From an uncultured Flavobacteriaceae bacterium (lineage in GTDB: Bacteria; Bacteroidota; Bacteroidia; Flavobacteriales; Flavobacteriaceae): a stretch of 64,000 nt of DNA. A program made the position numbers and the translations under genes. Positions 26,233-37,700 of the stretch are shown one piece after another. The DNA is taken from positions 25,621-89,620 of the forward strand of contig CALGLR010000030.1 of the NCBI GenBank assembly GCA_937959395.1. The letters run 5' to 3'. How positions within the stretch are numbered: position 1 is the first letter of the stretch; each line of letters begins with the position of its first letter. The notes under the pieces were generated by a model, which ran no database searches, had not been told where the DNA came from, and saw nothing but the letters and a program-made list of their open reading frames with translations.

Positions 26233-28605
26233 ATGCGCCTTTTCAAAATAGTATTTACATTATTCTCTATTGCCTTTGCAAATTGCTTGTATAGTCAAGA
26301 TTTCTCTGATGATTGGACTGGACATTTTTCTTATCTAGACATTAAAGATATCTCTCAAGGAAATAATAAAGTTTTTGGTGCTGCAGAAAATGCAATTTTC
26401 ATATATGATACTGAAACAAAAGAAATTGAAAAGCTTTCTACCATAAATGGCCTATCCGGTGAAACAATTTCAAATATTAAGTATATTAAAGATGAAGGCG
26501 TATTACTAATTGGGTTTGAAAGTGGACTAATTCAGGTATATACAGAATCTAATCAAGAGATATTTTCAGTTGTAGATATTTTAGACAAAACTACCATTCC
26601 TCCTAATATTAAAAGAATAAATCATTTCAATGTTTTTAATGATATCGTATATATATCTACCGATTATGGTATTTCGTTATACGACATTCAATCTTTTGAA
26701 TTTGGAGATACTTACTTTATCGGTATGGGCGGTACTCAAATACAAGTTAAACAAACTACAATTGTAGATGGTTTTATTTATTCGGCATCTTCATCAGGAA
26801 TCCAAAAAGCTGAAGTAGACAATCCTAATTTAATAGATTATCAAGAATGGGACCTTGTTATTGGTAACAGTTGGAATGCCATTGAAGCTTTTAATAACAA
26901 AATATACGCTACTCAAATAACGGACAAAAGTATTTATGAATTTGATAATAATACACCACCTAGCTTATTAGTTACCTATCAAAATGCTCCTTTGGATTTG
27001 AGGAATGAAAATGATCACCTAACAGTAACAACTAAAAATGAGATATTTGTGTATTCACAAAATTTCACTCAATTAATTAATGTTAATTCTATTGACTATA
27101 ATGAAACACAATTTATTGTGGGATCTATATCTCAAGATAATGAGTCTATTTATACAGGTACTGAAGGTGTTTTAAGTAGTGGTAAATCTGGTCTTGGAAT
27201 TTTAAAAATAAATACTAATGATCCCTCTCAATTTGAAGAAATTCACCCCGATAGTCCATTATGGAATCGGTTTTTTGAAGTAAAAACTCAAGCAGGTGAT
27301 GTTTGGGGAGTAAATGGTGGCTATTCGTCGCAATTTAACTTTAGTGGAGGAAATAGACAAACTGGTATTAGCCATTTAAAAAATGGCATCTGGCAAAACA
27401 TTCCTTTCGAAACTATTAATAATGAGCTGTTTGAGCCTTGGTATTTATCGCATATCTCTATTAATCCTTTTGATAAAAACCAAGCTTATATTAGCTCTTT
27501 TCGCTCTGGTTTGATAGACATCCAAAATAATGAGGTTGTTTCTATTTTTAATCAAGATAATAGTACAATTATTCCTTTTGCTGGAGCATTACACTTAGCA
27601 CTTCCTTCTCATTATGACGAGGATGGTGCATTATGGGTTTTAAACGGCAGAGTTGATACTGGTTTAAATAGGTTTAAAGATGGTGAATGGGATTCATTTA
27701 ATTTACAATCTGTCATACCAAACGCAACAAGCAATTTAGGATATTCAGATATAGATACAGATGAGGACGGAAATATATACATCGCAAGTTACAATCGCGG
27801 TTTAATTGGTTTTAAAGAAAATGGAGGAAACCCAATATTAAGAAGCATAACTGGACCGTCTGAAAACTTACCTTCAACCTATGCAACAGCAGTAAAAGTA
27901 GATAAAAGAAATCAAGTTTGGATAGGCACCATTAAAGGTTTAAGAGTTATATTTAATACTGACAATTTTTTTGCTAATCCTAATTTTAATGCTTCTGAAA
28001 TCATTGTTCTAGATGATGGAGAAGCTAGTGAGCTTTTATTTCAGCAATATATTACAGATATAGAAATTGATGGTTCTAATAATAAATGGATAGCCACCTT
28101 AGATTCTGGGTTATTTTATCTCTCACCAGACGGGCAAGAAACCATTTTGCGTTTTACTAAAGATAATTCGCCTTTACCAAGTAATAGTGTATTAGATATT
28201 TCAATAGATGATAATAACGGACTAGTATACATTGCTACCGAAAAAGGTTTGCTTTCCTACAATTCGCAGTCTTCAAAACCTAAAGATAATTTTGATGATG
28301 CCTTTATATTTCCAAATCCGGTTCGTCCAAATTTTAATATAGTAGATGAAAAAATTAAAATTAGAGACATTACTGAAGATGTAAATATTAAAATTACTGA
28401 TATTGAAGGTAATTTAGTAGCAGAAGCAGAATCTAATACGAATTCCAGATTTAAAGGTTATAATTTAGAAGTAGACGGTGGAACCGCGCTTTGGAATGGC
28501 AAAAATCTTGCTAACGAAATAGTAGCTTCTGGTGTGTATTTAGTAATGCTTACAGATCTAGAATCTTTAGATACCAAAGTATTAAAAGTAATGGTTGTTA
28601 GATAA
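26233..28605 (+). CDS. porZ: PorZ-like type IX secretion system protein
   Basis: A 790-residue exported protein with a signal peptide (LFKIVFTLFSIAFANCLYSQ). The mature protein starts with DDWTGHFSYLDIKDISQGNNK, in pieces, then repeated blades of the two-component-regulator-propeller type (for example WVLNGRVDTGLNRFKDGEW, IWIGTIKGLRV-like QVWIGTIKGL, KWIATLDSGLFYL). The C-terminus (FIFPNPVRPNF, then ALWNGKNLANEIVASGVYLV) is a type A sorting-like domain. PorZ belongs to the attachment complex that handles A-LPS for T9SS cargo. The stop overlaps recO by 1 bp; porZ-recO adjacency is common in this family, from memory. Confidence 0.8.
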   Translation: MRLFKIVFTLFSIAFANCLYSQDFSDDWTGHFSYLDIKDISQGNNKVFGAAENAIFIYDTETKEIEKLSTINGLSGETISNIKYIKDEGVLLIGFESGLIQVYTESNQEIFSVVDILDKTTIPPNIKRINHFNVFNDIVYISTDYGISLYDIQSFEFGDTYFIGMGGTQIQVKQTTIVDGFIYSASSSGIQKAEVDNPNLIDYQEWDLVIGNSWNAIEAFNNKIYATQITDKSIYEFDNNTPPSLLVTYQNAPLDLRNENDHLTVTTKNEIFVYSQNFTQLINVNSIDYNETQFIVGSISQDNESIYTGTEGVLSSGKSGLGILKINTNDPSQFEEIHPDSPLWNRFFEVKTQAGDVWGVNGGYSSQFNFSGGNRQTGISHLKNGIWQNIPFETINNELFEPWYLSHISINPFDKNQAYISSFRSGLIDIQNNEVVSIFNQDNSTIIPFAGALHLALPSHYDEDGALWVLNGRVDTGLNRFKDGEWDSFNLQSVIPNATSNLGYSDIDTDEDGNIYIASYNRGLIGFKENGGNPILRSITGPSENLPSTYATAVKVDKRNQVWIGTIKGLRVIFNTDNFFANPNFNASEIIVLDDGEASELLFQQYITDIEIDGSNNKWIATLDSGLFYLSPDGQETILRFTKDNSPLPSNSVLDISIDDNNGLVYIATEKGLLSYNSQSSKPKDNFDDAFIFPNPVRPNFNIVDEKIKIRDITEDVNIKITDIEGNLVAEAESNTNSRFKGYNLEVDGGTALWNGKNLANEIVASGVYLVMLTDLESLDTKVLKVMVVR

Positions 28606-29324
28606 TGCTTTATAGCACAAAAGCGATCGTTTTATCTAAAATTAAATATAGAGATCATGATCTAATAGTTAAATGTTATACAAAAGAAAAAGGCGTTACT
28701 AGTTATTTATTAAAAGGCATTCTTAAATCTAAAAAAGGACCTTCCAAAATTGCTTATTTCCAATTATTATCTCAACTACATTTAGAGACTAATCATAAAA
28801 ATAGTCGTTCATTACAATACGTAAAAGAAATTAAATCTAGCTATTTATACAGTTCACTACACACTAATATCCTTAAAAGTACTATTGCCTTATTTTTAGC
28901 AGAAGTATTATCGTATGCGCTACAAGAAGAAGAACAAAATATTTTGCTGTATGACTACATTGAAACTTCCTTACAATGGTTAGATACAAACGAAACCCAA
29001 GCGAATTTCCATTTACTTTTTCTATTAAAACTAACTAAATATTTAGGATTTTATCCTGATGATTCACAAGTAAACGCACCATATTTCAATTTATTAGACG
29101 GTGAATTTCAACATGATATTAAAGGAAAACATTCTATTTTTGGGGAAAATTTAACGCTCTTAAAAACCCTATTAGGCACAACATTTGATACCCTTAATAG
29201 TATTAAAATTACAGGTAAACAAAGACAAGCTTTTTTAACGCTTATACTAACATATTTTGAACTACATTTGGGTAGTTTTAAAAAGCCAAAATCTATACAA
29301 GTATTTAATGATGTTTTTAATTAA
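28605..29324 (+). CDS. recO: DNA repair protein RecO
   Basis: A 239-residue RecFOR pathway protein that helps load RecA onto gapped DNA. The N-terminal OB fold starts MLYSTKAIVLSKIKYRDHDLIVKCYTKEKG, in pieces; SYLLKGILKSKKG follows. The helical C-terminal part contains FLAEVLSYALQEEEQN, typical of Bacteroidota RecO, without a clear zinc-finger cysteine set. It is translationally coupled to porZ (TAATG) and overlaps the next TonB receptor start by about 17 bp. Confidence 0.93.
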   Translation: MLYSTKAIVLSKIKYRDHDLIVKCYTKEKGVTSYLLKGILKSKKGPSKIAYFQLLSQLHLETNHKNSRSLQYVKEIKSSYLYSSLHTNILKSTIALFLAEVLSYALQEEEQNILLYDYIETSLQWLDTNETQANFHLLFLLKLTKYLGFYPDDSQVNAPYFNLLDGEFQHDIKGKHSIFGENLTLLKTLLGTTFDTLNSIKITGKQRQAFLTLILTYFELHLGSFKKPKSIQVFNDVFN

Positions 29325-31737
29325 AAATAAATCACTCCTTTTAAGTATAATCATTTTCTTTTTAAACACTTTACTGTCTAGCTCTCAAAACATTAAAGTA
29401 ATTAACAATACAACAAAAGGAACTATTCCTGGAGTAGCGATATATAATGAAAACAAAACAGAAAGTAGTGTTTCAAATATAGATGGTGAAGCAAATTTAG
29501 ATCAATTTAAAAATGAGGAAACACTCTACTTTCAGCATTTAGGATTTCAAAATAAAAAGCTTAAAAAATCTAGTATTACTAACAATATTGTAGTGTTAGA
29601 ACCTAGCACTCAAGGCTTAGATGAGATTGTTATTTCTGCTTCAAAATTCGAACAATCTAAAAGAGATATTCCTAAAAAAATCACCAGTGTTAGTGCTAAA
29701 ACAATAGCTTTTACAAATCCTCAAACAAGTGCAGATTTATTAGAATCGACTGGACAAGTTTATATTCAAAAAAGTCAATTAGGAGGCGGTAGCCCAATAA
29801 TTAGAGGATTTTCAACGAATCGATTACTTATAACAGTAGATGGTGTAAGAATGAATAATGCCATTTTTAGAGGTGGTAATTTGCAAAATGTAATATCTGT
29901 CGATCCTTTTTCAATTGAAAATACCGAAGTAATTTTAGGTGCAGCTTCTGTAATATATGGTAGTGATGCTATTGGAGGTGTTATGGGGTTTTATACTAAA
30001 AAACCAAAATTATCTTTAACAGATTCAATACATACCAAAACAAACGCAGTTATACGATATGCAACAGCTAGTGAAGAAAAAACGGTGCATGTAGATGTAA
30101 ATATTGGATTAAAGAAGTGGGGTTTTCTAACCAATCTTAGTTACACTTCTTTTAATGATTTAAGAATGGGTAAGCATGGCCCTGATGATTATTTAAGACC
30201 AGAATTTGTTATTACACAAAATAATATAGATACCGTTGTTCAAAATAACAATTCGTTAATACAACGCTTCTCTGGGTATGATCAATTAAATATTATGCAA
30301 AAGGCGTTATACAAACCTAAAGAAAACTTGTTTTTTGATTTGGGTATCTTCTACACAGCAAGTTCTGATGTACCACGCTATGATCGATTAATTAGACCTA
30401 GAAATGGGCAATTAAGATCAGCTGAATGGTTTTATGGACCTCAACGCTGGTTTATGACCAATTTAAATATTACTAAACTTAGTAGTCGTTCAAATTTATA
30501 TGACAAAATTAATTTCACTACTGCATATCAAAAGTTTAACGAAAGTAGAATAGACCGTGATTTTCAATCTACAAACAGACGTGAAACTGCTGAAAAAGTT
30601 GATGCCGTCTCATTTAATTTAGATTTTGAAAAAAAACTAACAAAAAAATTAAAACTATTTTATGGTGCTGAATATGTTTACAATAATGTAAACTCTGAAG
30701 CTCAAAATGTAAATATAGAAACTGGTGACATAGAAAGCGCAGTAACTCGTTATCCTGATGGTTCTAGTTGGCAATCTTCGGCTGTATATACCAGTTTGAA
30801 ATATAAGCCCAATACTAAATTCGTTTTCCAATCTGGCTTGCGATATAATAATGTTAATTCTAAATCTAATTTTGAAGCGAATAATACGTTCTTGAACTTA
30901 CCCTTTAATGAAACGGAAAACAACTCTGATGCATTAACTGGTACTGCCGGAATTACATGGCTTCCTGATGAAAATATACAATGGAAATTTAATTTAGGCT
31001 CTGCATTTAGAGCCCCAAATATAGATGACATTGGCAAAGTATTTGATTCTGAACCAGGATCTGTAGTCGTTCCAAACGAAAATCTTAAACCAGAATATGC
31101 TTACAGTGGAGAATTAGGCCTACGCCTTAATTTTGATAAAACGCTAATAATAGATGTCGGAACTTATTATACCTATTTAGACAATGCTTTGGTAAGAAAA
31201 GATGGCGATTTAAATGGAGTTACACAAATTATATACAATGGAGAGCTAAGTAATGTACAATCTATTCAAAATGCCTCTAAAGCATGGATATATGGTTTTG
31301 AAATAGGAGCAAAGCTTCAGTTTAACGAAGCTTTAAAATTCACTTCTCAATATAATGTCATTGGTGGGACTGAAGAAACTGATACTATCGAAGTACCTAT
31401 TCGCCATGTGGCACCAAGTTTTGGAAATGCGCATTTAATATGGAAAAAAAATAAATTACAAGCAGATGCGTTTATTAATTTTAATGGCACTCTATCTACA
31501 AATCAATTAGCACCATCAGAATTAGGAAAGGGGTATTTATATGCTTCAGATAAAAACGGGAATCCTTATTCTCCTTCATGGCATACTTTAAATTTTAGAA
31601 CTCAGTATCAATTAAATAAAACAGTGTTACTAACTTCCAGTTTAGAAAATATTACGGATCAACGTTATAGAACTTATTCCTCAGGGATTTCTGCACCAGG
31701 AAGAAACCTTATCCTTTCTTTAAAATATAGTCTATAA
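29308..31737 (+). CDS. TonB-dependent receptor, haem/siderophore-receptor-like
   Basis: About 809 residues from the ATG at 29308 (MMFLIKNKS then LLLSIIIFFLNTLLSSSQ as signal). An upstream ATG at 29257 would put unrelated residues before the signal peptide and was rejected. Features: short carboxypeptidase-like domain (GTIPGVAIYNEN, NIDGEANL), GLDEIVISASKFEQ at about 97, plug with SPIIRGFSTNRLLITVDGVRMN and ASVIYGSDAIGGVMGF (about 160-225), barrel with SAFRAPNIDDIG (a haem/haemoglobin receptor-like FRAP motif) and the C-terminal GRNLILSLKYSL. The gene overlaps recO. The ligand is not determined. Confidence 0.88.
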   Translation: MMFLIKNKSLLLSIIIFFLNTLLSSSQNIKVINNTTKGTIPGVAIYNENKTESSVSNIDGEANLDQFKNEETLYFQHLGFQNKKLKKSSITNNIVVLEPSTQGLDEIVISASKFEQSKRDIPKKITSVSAKTIAFTNPQTSADLLESTGQVYIQKSQLGGGSPIIRGFSTNRLLITVDGVRMNNAIFRGGNLQNVISVDPFSIENTEVILGAASVIYGSDAIGGVMGFYTKKPKLSLTDSIHTKTNAVIRYATASEEKTVHVDVNIGLKKWGFLTNLSYTSFNDLRMGKHGPDDYLRPEFVITQNNIDTVVQNNNSLIQRFSGYDQLNIMQKALYKPKENLFFDLGIFYTASSDVPRYDRLIRPRNGQLRSAEWFYGPQRWFMTNLNITKLSSRSNLYDKINFTTAYQKFNESRIDRDFQSTNRRETAEKVDAVSFNLDFEKKLTKKLKLFYGAEYVYNNVNSEAQNVNIETGDIESAVTRYPDGSSWQSSAVYTSLKYKPNTKFVFQSGLRYNNVNSKSNFEANNTFLNLPFNETENNSDALTGTAGITWLPDENIQWKFNLGSAFRAPNIDDIGKVFDSEPGSVVVPNENLKPEYAYSGELGLRLNFDKTLIIDVGTYYTYLDNALVRKDGDLNGVTQIIYNGELSNVQSIQNASKAWIYGFEIGAKLQFNEALKFTSQYNVIGGTEETDTIEVPIRHVAPSFGNAHLIWKKNKLQADAFINFNGTLSTNQLAPSELGKGYLYASDKNGNPYSPSWHTLNFRTQYQLNKTVLLTSSLENITDQRYRTYSSGISAPGRNLILSLKYSL

Positions 31738-31761
31738 AAAAGCGACTTAGAATTAAGCCGC
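31736..31761 (-). terminator. Putative terminator for the leftward T9SS cargo gene
   Basis: On the minus strand GCGGCTTA pairs with TAAGTCGC (one G-U) around ATTC, followed by TTTTT. It lies between convergent genes. Confidence 0.6.
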
Positions 31762-31809
31762 CTCAATAAGTTAAGATCAAATAAATTTTAACAACTGTTA
31801 TTCTTTGAA

Positions 31810-34149
31810 TTATTTTTTCAAGAATTGTTTACTTATAATAGTCCCATCTGAAAGCGTAATTTTAGCAACATAAACAGATCTATTAAGTTTAGATAAGTTA
31901 AATACGTTATTCTTTTTATTGATTCTAAAAGTAAAAATTTCACGCCCATAAGAATCTAATATTAAAATCGTTTTAATTTTATGTTTCGTTTTAACTAAAA
32001 ACTTAACCTTATGATTTTCAAGTTCTATAATAGATACTATTCCAGCTCCAATATTTAAATTTGCTTCTTCTTTAAACACAATTTCAAATCGGTCTTTAAA
32101 AATTCCGATATCAGAAGTAAATACATAATCATTCGTTTTCAAATTATGGGTTATCCCTTCAAAGTGGTCTTTTAAATATATATTTTTTCTCTTAAAAAAT
32201 CCTCCTTTAAAATGATCTATACTTAATGTATACAATGTAGGACTATTAATCGCTGTCGTAATTCCTATAGGAATAGATTCATTTTTTGTTAAATCTTCTG
32301 GAGCTCTTCCTTGTATTGCATATTCATTTTCGTCATTTTCAATAGTTGAAAATAACATTGCCGAATCTCCAGAAAAAACACGATTAGCATCATATAATGA
32401 TCCATCATTAGTTTTACTTGCTCCAGAAACATAACCAACTAAGATTTGACTATATACTCCATTATCTGATATTAAATTAAGCCATAATTTATTATCAGCG
32501 TTTCCATTTCTAAAGAACTTATTATTATTCCCAGTAACGCGCATTTCATTTGTAAAAACAACATCTCCTGTGGTACCAGAAAAATCATTACTAAAAGAAG
32601 TAAAAAAACCTTGGCCTGAAGGAATAAAATCATCCGGTGCATAACGTTCACCTGCTGTATTTCCTGTTAAATTTAATATGGCATAATCATTAACATCAAA
32701 ATTTAAAGGCTCATTCCCATTAGTATCGGCAGAAGGAGGTGTAACATGAGACCAAAAATAAATAGCACCATCTAAAACACCAGTAGTATTTGTTGCAGAA
32801 TATGTGTTTTGTTCTAAAAATAGCTTAGCATCTACTGCAGATGCAAATGGATTGCCTATTAAATTCCAATTATTATCCATATTGGTCGTATCATCATCAT
32901 TTCTATTTGCAGTAATATTTATAATACCCGTATTTAAAACCGAACCTTTAAACCTTTTATTTATACCAAATGTCCCTCCATCTACTCCAGCTAGATCTAT
33001 TGGTGCTAAAGTTGCCGAATACCCTTTACCTGGCTCCATTATAGTCGAACTGGGTATGAATTGCCAATCATCTGCATTATCATCAATATCGTCTCTACCA
33101 GAAACTAAAACATTATCATTTAAATTTTCTTTTAACACGTCACTAAAATTTGCGGCATTAAATTCAAACAATCTAGAAGAAGACGTTGTAGGGAGTAAAT
33201 CACCAATGGCTACATTTTGAAGTGGTGAACTCCAATAGGTGTACTCATACCATTCTTCCAATGGTGCTGTCTTTTTAGTAACAACTATAGGGGTTCTAGC
33301 TGTGCTATTATTAATAAAAAGCGCGGTATTACTTTTTTGAACTAAAGACGCTGTAGGTTTCATTCTTATTTCACCTTCATTTGTAATATCGCCTTGCACT
33401 TCTATATGATCATTATTCCTAATTAGTAATCTGACTCCTGAATTAATCGTAAATGCACAGGCACTAATATTTCCATCATCTGTATCGTAATCTGAAGCTA
33501 ATATCACTTCCTTCGTTAAATCTGGCAAACCATTATCCCAACCTGAAGTTGTCCAAGTTGTTGTTGATGCGCAACACGTAGGTACTATTACTGTACCATT
33601 TATTACGACTCCTTTATCACTAGCCACAAACTCTCTAATCCCAAATGTTCCACTTGAACTAGAAGCATTAAAAGCAAACAATCTAAAGGTTACAGTATTT
33701 GTAATACAAGTAAAAGCAGATAAATCAATGATATTATTTTCTCCAGTACTAGAAACTGATGCATCTGTAAAAATAGTCGCGAATCCAGAACCAGAATCCA
33801 TTTGTATTTCAACTTCAGTCGGTCCATTACCTGTTCTACCATATTTCAAACTCATAGCACTTAAGTTTAAACTGTATCCTGCATTTGGAGCAACAGTCCA
33901 TTCTAAATAGTCATCAGTATCAATTACAGTTCCTGCTGTCCAACCTCGAGACTTATAAGGCCCTCCTAATCCTGGCGCTTTAGTTATTCCTGAGCCCCTA
34001 CAAATTCCATTAACTGTTACATTAGCATCATTTGCTATTATGCCACTACAGCCAGAGTTTTGAGCAGAGCTGTAAGAAGCAATTTCTTGTGAATTGGCAT
34101 TACTTATTAAGCAAAGCATTCCAATTAAAAGTAGTTTAATTTTTTTCAT
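31810..34149 (-). CDS. T9SS cargo protein, type A sorting domain (paralogue 1 of 3)
   Basis: A 779-residue secreted protein: signal peptide (LLLIGMLCLISNANSQ); N-terminal module at about 20-190 with YLEWTVAPNAGYSLNLSAM and IREFVASDKGVVING, resembling jelly-roll domains of secreted proteins; then the shared middle region beginning TTTWTTSGWDNGLPDLTKEV (about 197). This middle contains EWYEYTYWSSPLQNV, NNWNLIGNPFASAV and PSGQGFFTSFS. The C-terminal sorting domain ends VYVAKITLSDGTIISKQFLKK. The middle and C-terminal parts are highly similar to the gene at 38204-40648 and more distantly to that at 34730-37990. No enzyme motif seen. Confidence 0.82.
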   Translation of the reverse strand: MKKIKLLLIGMLCLISNANSQEIASYSSAQNSGCSGIIANDANVTVNGICRGSGITKAPGLGGPYKSRGWTAGTVIDTDDYLEWTVAPNAGYSLNLSAMSLKYGRTGNGPTEVEIQMDSGSGFATIFTDASVSSTGENNIIDLSAFTCITNTVTFRLFAFNASSSSGTFGIREFVASDKGVVINGTVIVPTCCASTTTWTTSGWDNGLPDLTKEVILASDYDTDDGNISACAFTINSGVRLLIRNNDHIEVQGDITNEGEIRMKPTASLVQKSNTALFINNSTARTPIVVTKKTAPLEEWYEYTYWSSPLQNVAIGDLLPTTSSSRLFEFNAANFSDVLKENLNDNVLVSGRDDIDDNADDWQFIPSSTIMEPGKGYSATLAPIDLAGVDGGTFGINKRFKGSVLNTGIINITANRNDDDTTNMDNNWNLIGNPFASAVDAKLFLEQNTYSATNTTGVLDGAIYFWSHVTPPSADTNGNEPLNFDVNDYAILNLTGNTAGERYAPDDFIPSGQGFFTSFSNDFSGTTGDVVFTNEMRVTGNNNKFFRNGNADNKLWLNLISDNGVYSQILVGYVSGASKTNDGSLYDANRVFSGDSAMLFSTIENDENEYAIQGRAPEDLTKNESIPIGITTAINSPTLYTLSIDHFKGGFFKRKNIYLKDHFEGITHNLKTNDYVFTSDIGIFKDRFEIVFKEEANLNIGAGIVSIIELENHKVKFLVKTKHKIKTILILDSYGREIFTFRINKKNNVFNLSKLNRSVYVAKITLSDGTIISKQFLKK

Positions 34150-34729
34150 GAATTTTGAGTTTAAAGTTTACTTTTAGCCTGATTTCTATATAAACATGTT
34201 AGTGATCAAAAACCGTCAATTCGAGTTATTTTTTTACAACAAAGTAAAAAAAATAGTATCGAGAATAGGCTTTTGACTCGAAAACTACTGTTCCGGATAT
34301 ACTTCTCCTAATGTCAAAGCACTCGAACTGACGTGATTTCCTTATATCCAACTCAGGTTTTTAATGTTTTACAATTGTATTTAAACAAAATCTACTATTC
34401 GCTATCGCTAATAGAGTAATTGCTATTATTCTTGTAAGACTGCTGCTATTATTAGCGATAGCTATAACTCAAGGAGAAGTTTATAATCTATAAAGTATCG
34501 TAATTGTACTATTTGTTATAGCACAATTTTCTTAGAGAGAAGTTTTGACGAAATCTATGTTAGTAATTTAATTAACGGTAAAGTAAAAAATACATTTAAA
34601 TAAGCAAATTTTTTTTCCTTACTATTAGTAATGAGCATTGATTTATTTTTATAAAGTCTATCAAAAAAGAACAAAATATTAGTCTTATAAAATTCATTTA
34701 TATCAAGGTAATATTTTGTATAATTATAT
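34150..34729. other. Long intergenic region between two T9SS cargo genes
   Basis: 580 bp, AT-rich, no supported ORF on either strand. It contains a perfect 13-bp inverted repeat annotated separately. No promoter of the TAnnTTTG type was identified reading into the gene at 34149, and no terminator with a clear T-run for the gene ending at 34730. Confidence 0.5.
34401..34462. repeat. 13-bp inverted repeat in intergenic DNA
   Basis: GCTATCGCTAATA (34401-34413) and TATTAGCGATAGC (34450-34462), perfect complements separated by 36 bp. The spacer itself contains two more CTATTATT-like stretches. It could be a dispersed repeat, a large hairpin or a regulator site. Confidence 0.65.
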
Positions 34730-37700
34730 TTATTTTTTTATCGCTCTTTTATTTATAACAGCTCCATTAGAGAGTTTAACCTGCGCTATATATACCCCTG
34801 AATTTAAATTAGACACATTATAAACCTCAGTGTTTTTATTGCCTTTAAAACGATAGATTTCTTGTCCTAAAAGGTTTAATATTTTAACTGAATCGATAGT
34901 CGTATTACCATTAACAGAAAAGCGAACATTATTGTTTTCAAGCTCTACTATTGAAAGGTTATTTTTTTCTATTGACTCGTCATCATTATTTAAGGTTCTT
35001 GATTTAAAGTTAATTTCAAAACGATCATTAAATGTTCCAACTTCAGAAGTAAACGAATAATCACTTTCAGATAAGTTATGAGTGACTTGATTTAAATGAT
35101 CTTCTAAGTAAACGAGTTTGTCATTAAAGAAATCACCTTTAAACTGATTCAACGATAATGTATATAATGTCGCAACATCTATAGTAGAGTGAAATCCTAC
35201 AGGTATTATTTCGTTTTCAGATAATGCCTCAATGGCTTTCCCTTGGATAGCAAATAGTTTATCTACACCATCTATAAGTGTATAAATTACGGAAGCATTC
35301 CCTGTCGATAAATTTCTAGGTGCATCATAAGTCATCCCATCATCATCATTTGTTGCTCCACTAACATAAGCAACAAGAATTTGATTAAAAACACCATTAT
35401 CTGATGTTAAGTTAACCCATAATTTTGCATTCTCATTAGAATTTCCAGCATGTCTAAAAAACTGATCATTGCTTGTCTCATCTGCAACACGCATTCCATT
35501 ATTAAACGTTAAGTTCGTATTCGTTAATCCTTTTACGAAAACACCTTGCCCTGAAGGAATAAATCTATTTGGTATCGTTGGATCTCCTCCTGCTAATTCA
35601 CCTGAACCATTTATGATTGCATAGTCATCTAGATCGAAATTTTGTCCTTCATTTCCATTTGTAGTATCTGAAGGTGGTGTTCTATGTGACCATAAATAAA
35701 CTGCGCCATCTATAATTCCAGAGTTCACGGTAAAGAAATCGTCTGCACTAATCGCACCTGGGTAAGGATTTCCTACAAAATTCCAATCATTATCCCCATT
35801 GGGGCCATTATAGGCTATTGGTGTTGTAATCACACCATTATTAAAAACACCTTCAAAAGTAGTTTGATAAGATCCCGTCATAAATCCAATAGGATTTACT
35901 GTAGCAGCATAACCAACACCTGGTAACATGGTGTCTCCAGCAGCAGCGATTTGCCAGTCGTCTCCATTATCGTCAATATCATCATGGCCAGGATTACAAG
36001 CATTATCATTATCTACTTCTGCACATACGTCTAAAAAATTAGTAGCATCATACCAAAATCGTCTGCCTTCAGGAGCGATACTCAAGGCACTACCTACAGT
36101 TTCTCCTATTACTGGTGAACTCCAATAGGTATAATCATACCAATTGGTTATGGTTGTAGTGGTTTTGTTAACTAAAGAAGAACCCGAAGCAGTTACTATA
36201 ACATTACCCGTGTCACTATTTTGTACTAAATTACCTTTTGTTTCTACCCATAAATCGCCATCTATTGTAATATCATTTTGAACTTCGACATAAGTTGAAT
36301 CATCAACATTTAATCTATTTCCAGAATTTACAATCAAACTACAGGCACTGAAGCTTCCATCTGTATCGGTATCATAGTCATTATTTAAAATAACCATTGT
36401 ACTTAAGTCAGGACTACCATCACTCCATGCGCTCCCATTCCAAGATGTAGATTTCATTGTTATTTGGGCTGCATTACTTCCTACTGTACATTCACCATCT
36501 TCTATAACTTCGCAGTAAAATTGATACCCATCTAAATTAACACCAAAAATAGATAGATTTGCTGAAGTTTCTCCAGTTACAGTTCCAGGGTTAAAACTAG
36601 AATTCGTCACATTAATCCAATTTGCTGAGCTACCATCGTTATATTTCCATTGATAAGTAAATGCCCCACCTAGTGCAGCTGTAGCAGTAACATCTAAGTC
36701 TACTCTAGAACAATTGTTTACGTTTGAAACAGTTGATAGCAATTGGGCTCCTCTCATACTAAATGATCCTAAATTAGCACAACTCTCAGTATTAAAAACC
36801 AGCCAATCTGCAATATCAAATGTTGCTGATGGTGCCGAAGAGTTAAAATTTCTTACCACATTATAGCCTTTATTATTAGGGCCAAAAACAACATCTATGG
36901 TTATTCCATTTTTCAATAATCTTATTTCATCGTTTTCATTAATTCCAAAATCTAACTCTACAAAATCGAAAGACGTTGAACTACATGGATGCGGTGTAGG
37001 ATTTCCTAAACGCATCACATATGTTGCGCCTGCAGGAACTGTTCCTGTCACATCTATAATTCGAGTAGGTCTAAAACCATTACTAGCATCTACAAATCGT
37101 TCTATTGTATAATCTGAGCCAAAAGCATTAAGATTAATAGGGAATGGTGTAGGATTATATAATTCCATATACCAACCATTACCACCATCTACATCCATTA
37201 CTTCAGAGATAATTAATTCGGAAGCACAAGATCCTGATGACTTTATAAAATCAAAATTTGTTGGTATCGCATCACAACCATTTTTTCTAACGGTAATTTC
37301 TCCTGCTACAACTCCTTCTGGCACTTCTACTATTAATTTTGTTGAGTTTACAAAGGTTACTGGAACAACTATTCCATCAAAACCAACAGTAGTAGATGCA
37401 TTAAAATTAGTTCCATTTATAGTAACTCTTGTCCCTGCTGGACCACTTGTAGGCGTATAATTGGTTACGCTATGAGTTGGCACACAATAATCAGTAAGCT
37501 GAAATTCATCAAAATGCATAGGTTCGTCGTGCGTATTTAATTTTTGAATAGCAACTCTAATGTTATTACTAGGATTATTAAGAGTATAAGAATATTGTTG
37601 GTAAGTTTCATTCGAAGAGAAAACGGTCGCCCCTACTTGGGTAAAAGTACCGCCATTAACACTAACTATAACTCTAAAGGCAGAAGTTGGCGTTGGATCG

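Noticed and set aside
29257..29307. Upstream ATG for the TonB receptor after recO
   Set aside because: It would place 17 unrelated residues before a normal signal peptide; the ATG at 29308 gives a proper signal.
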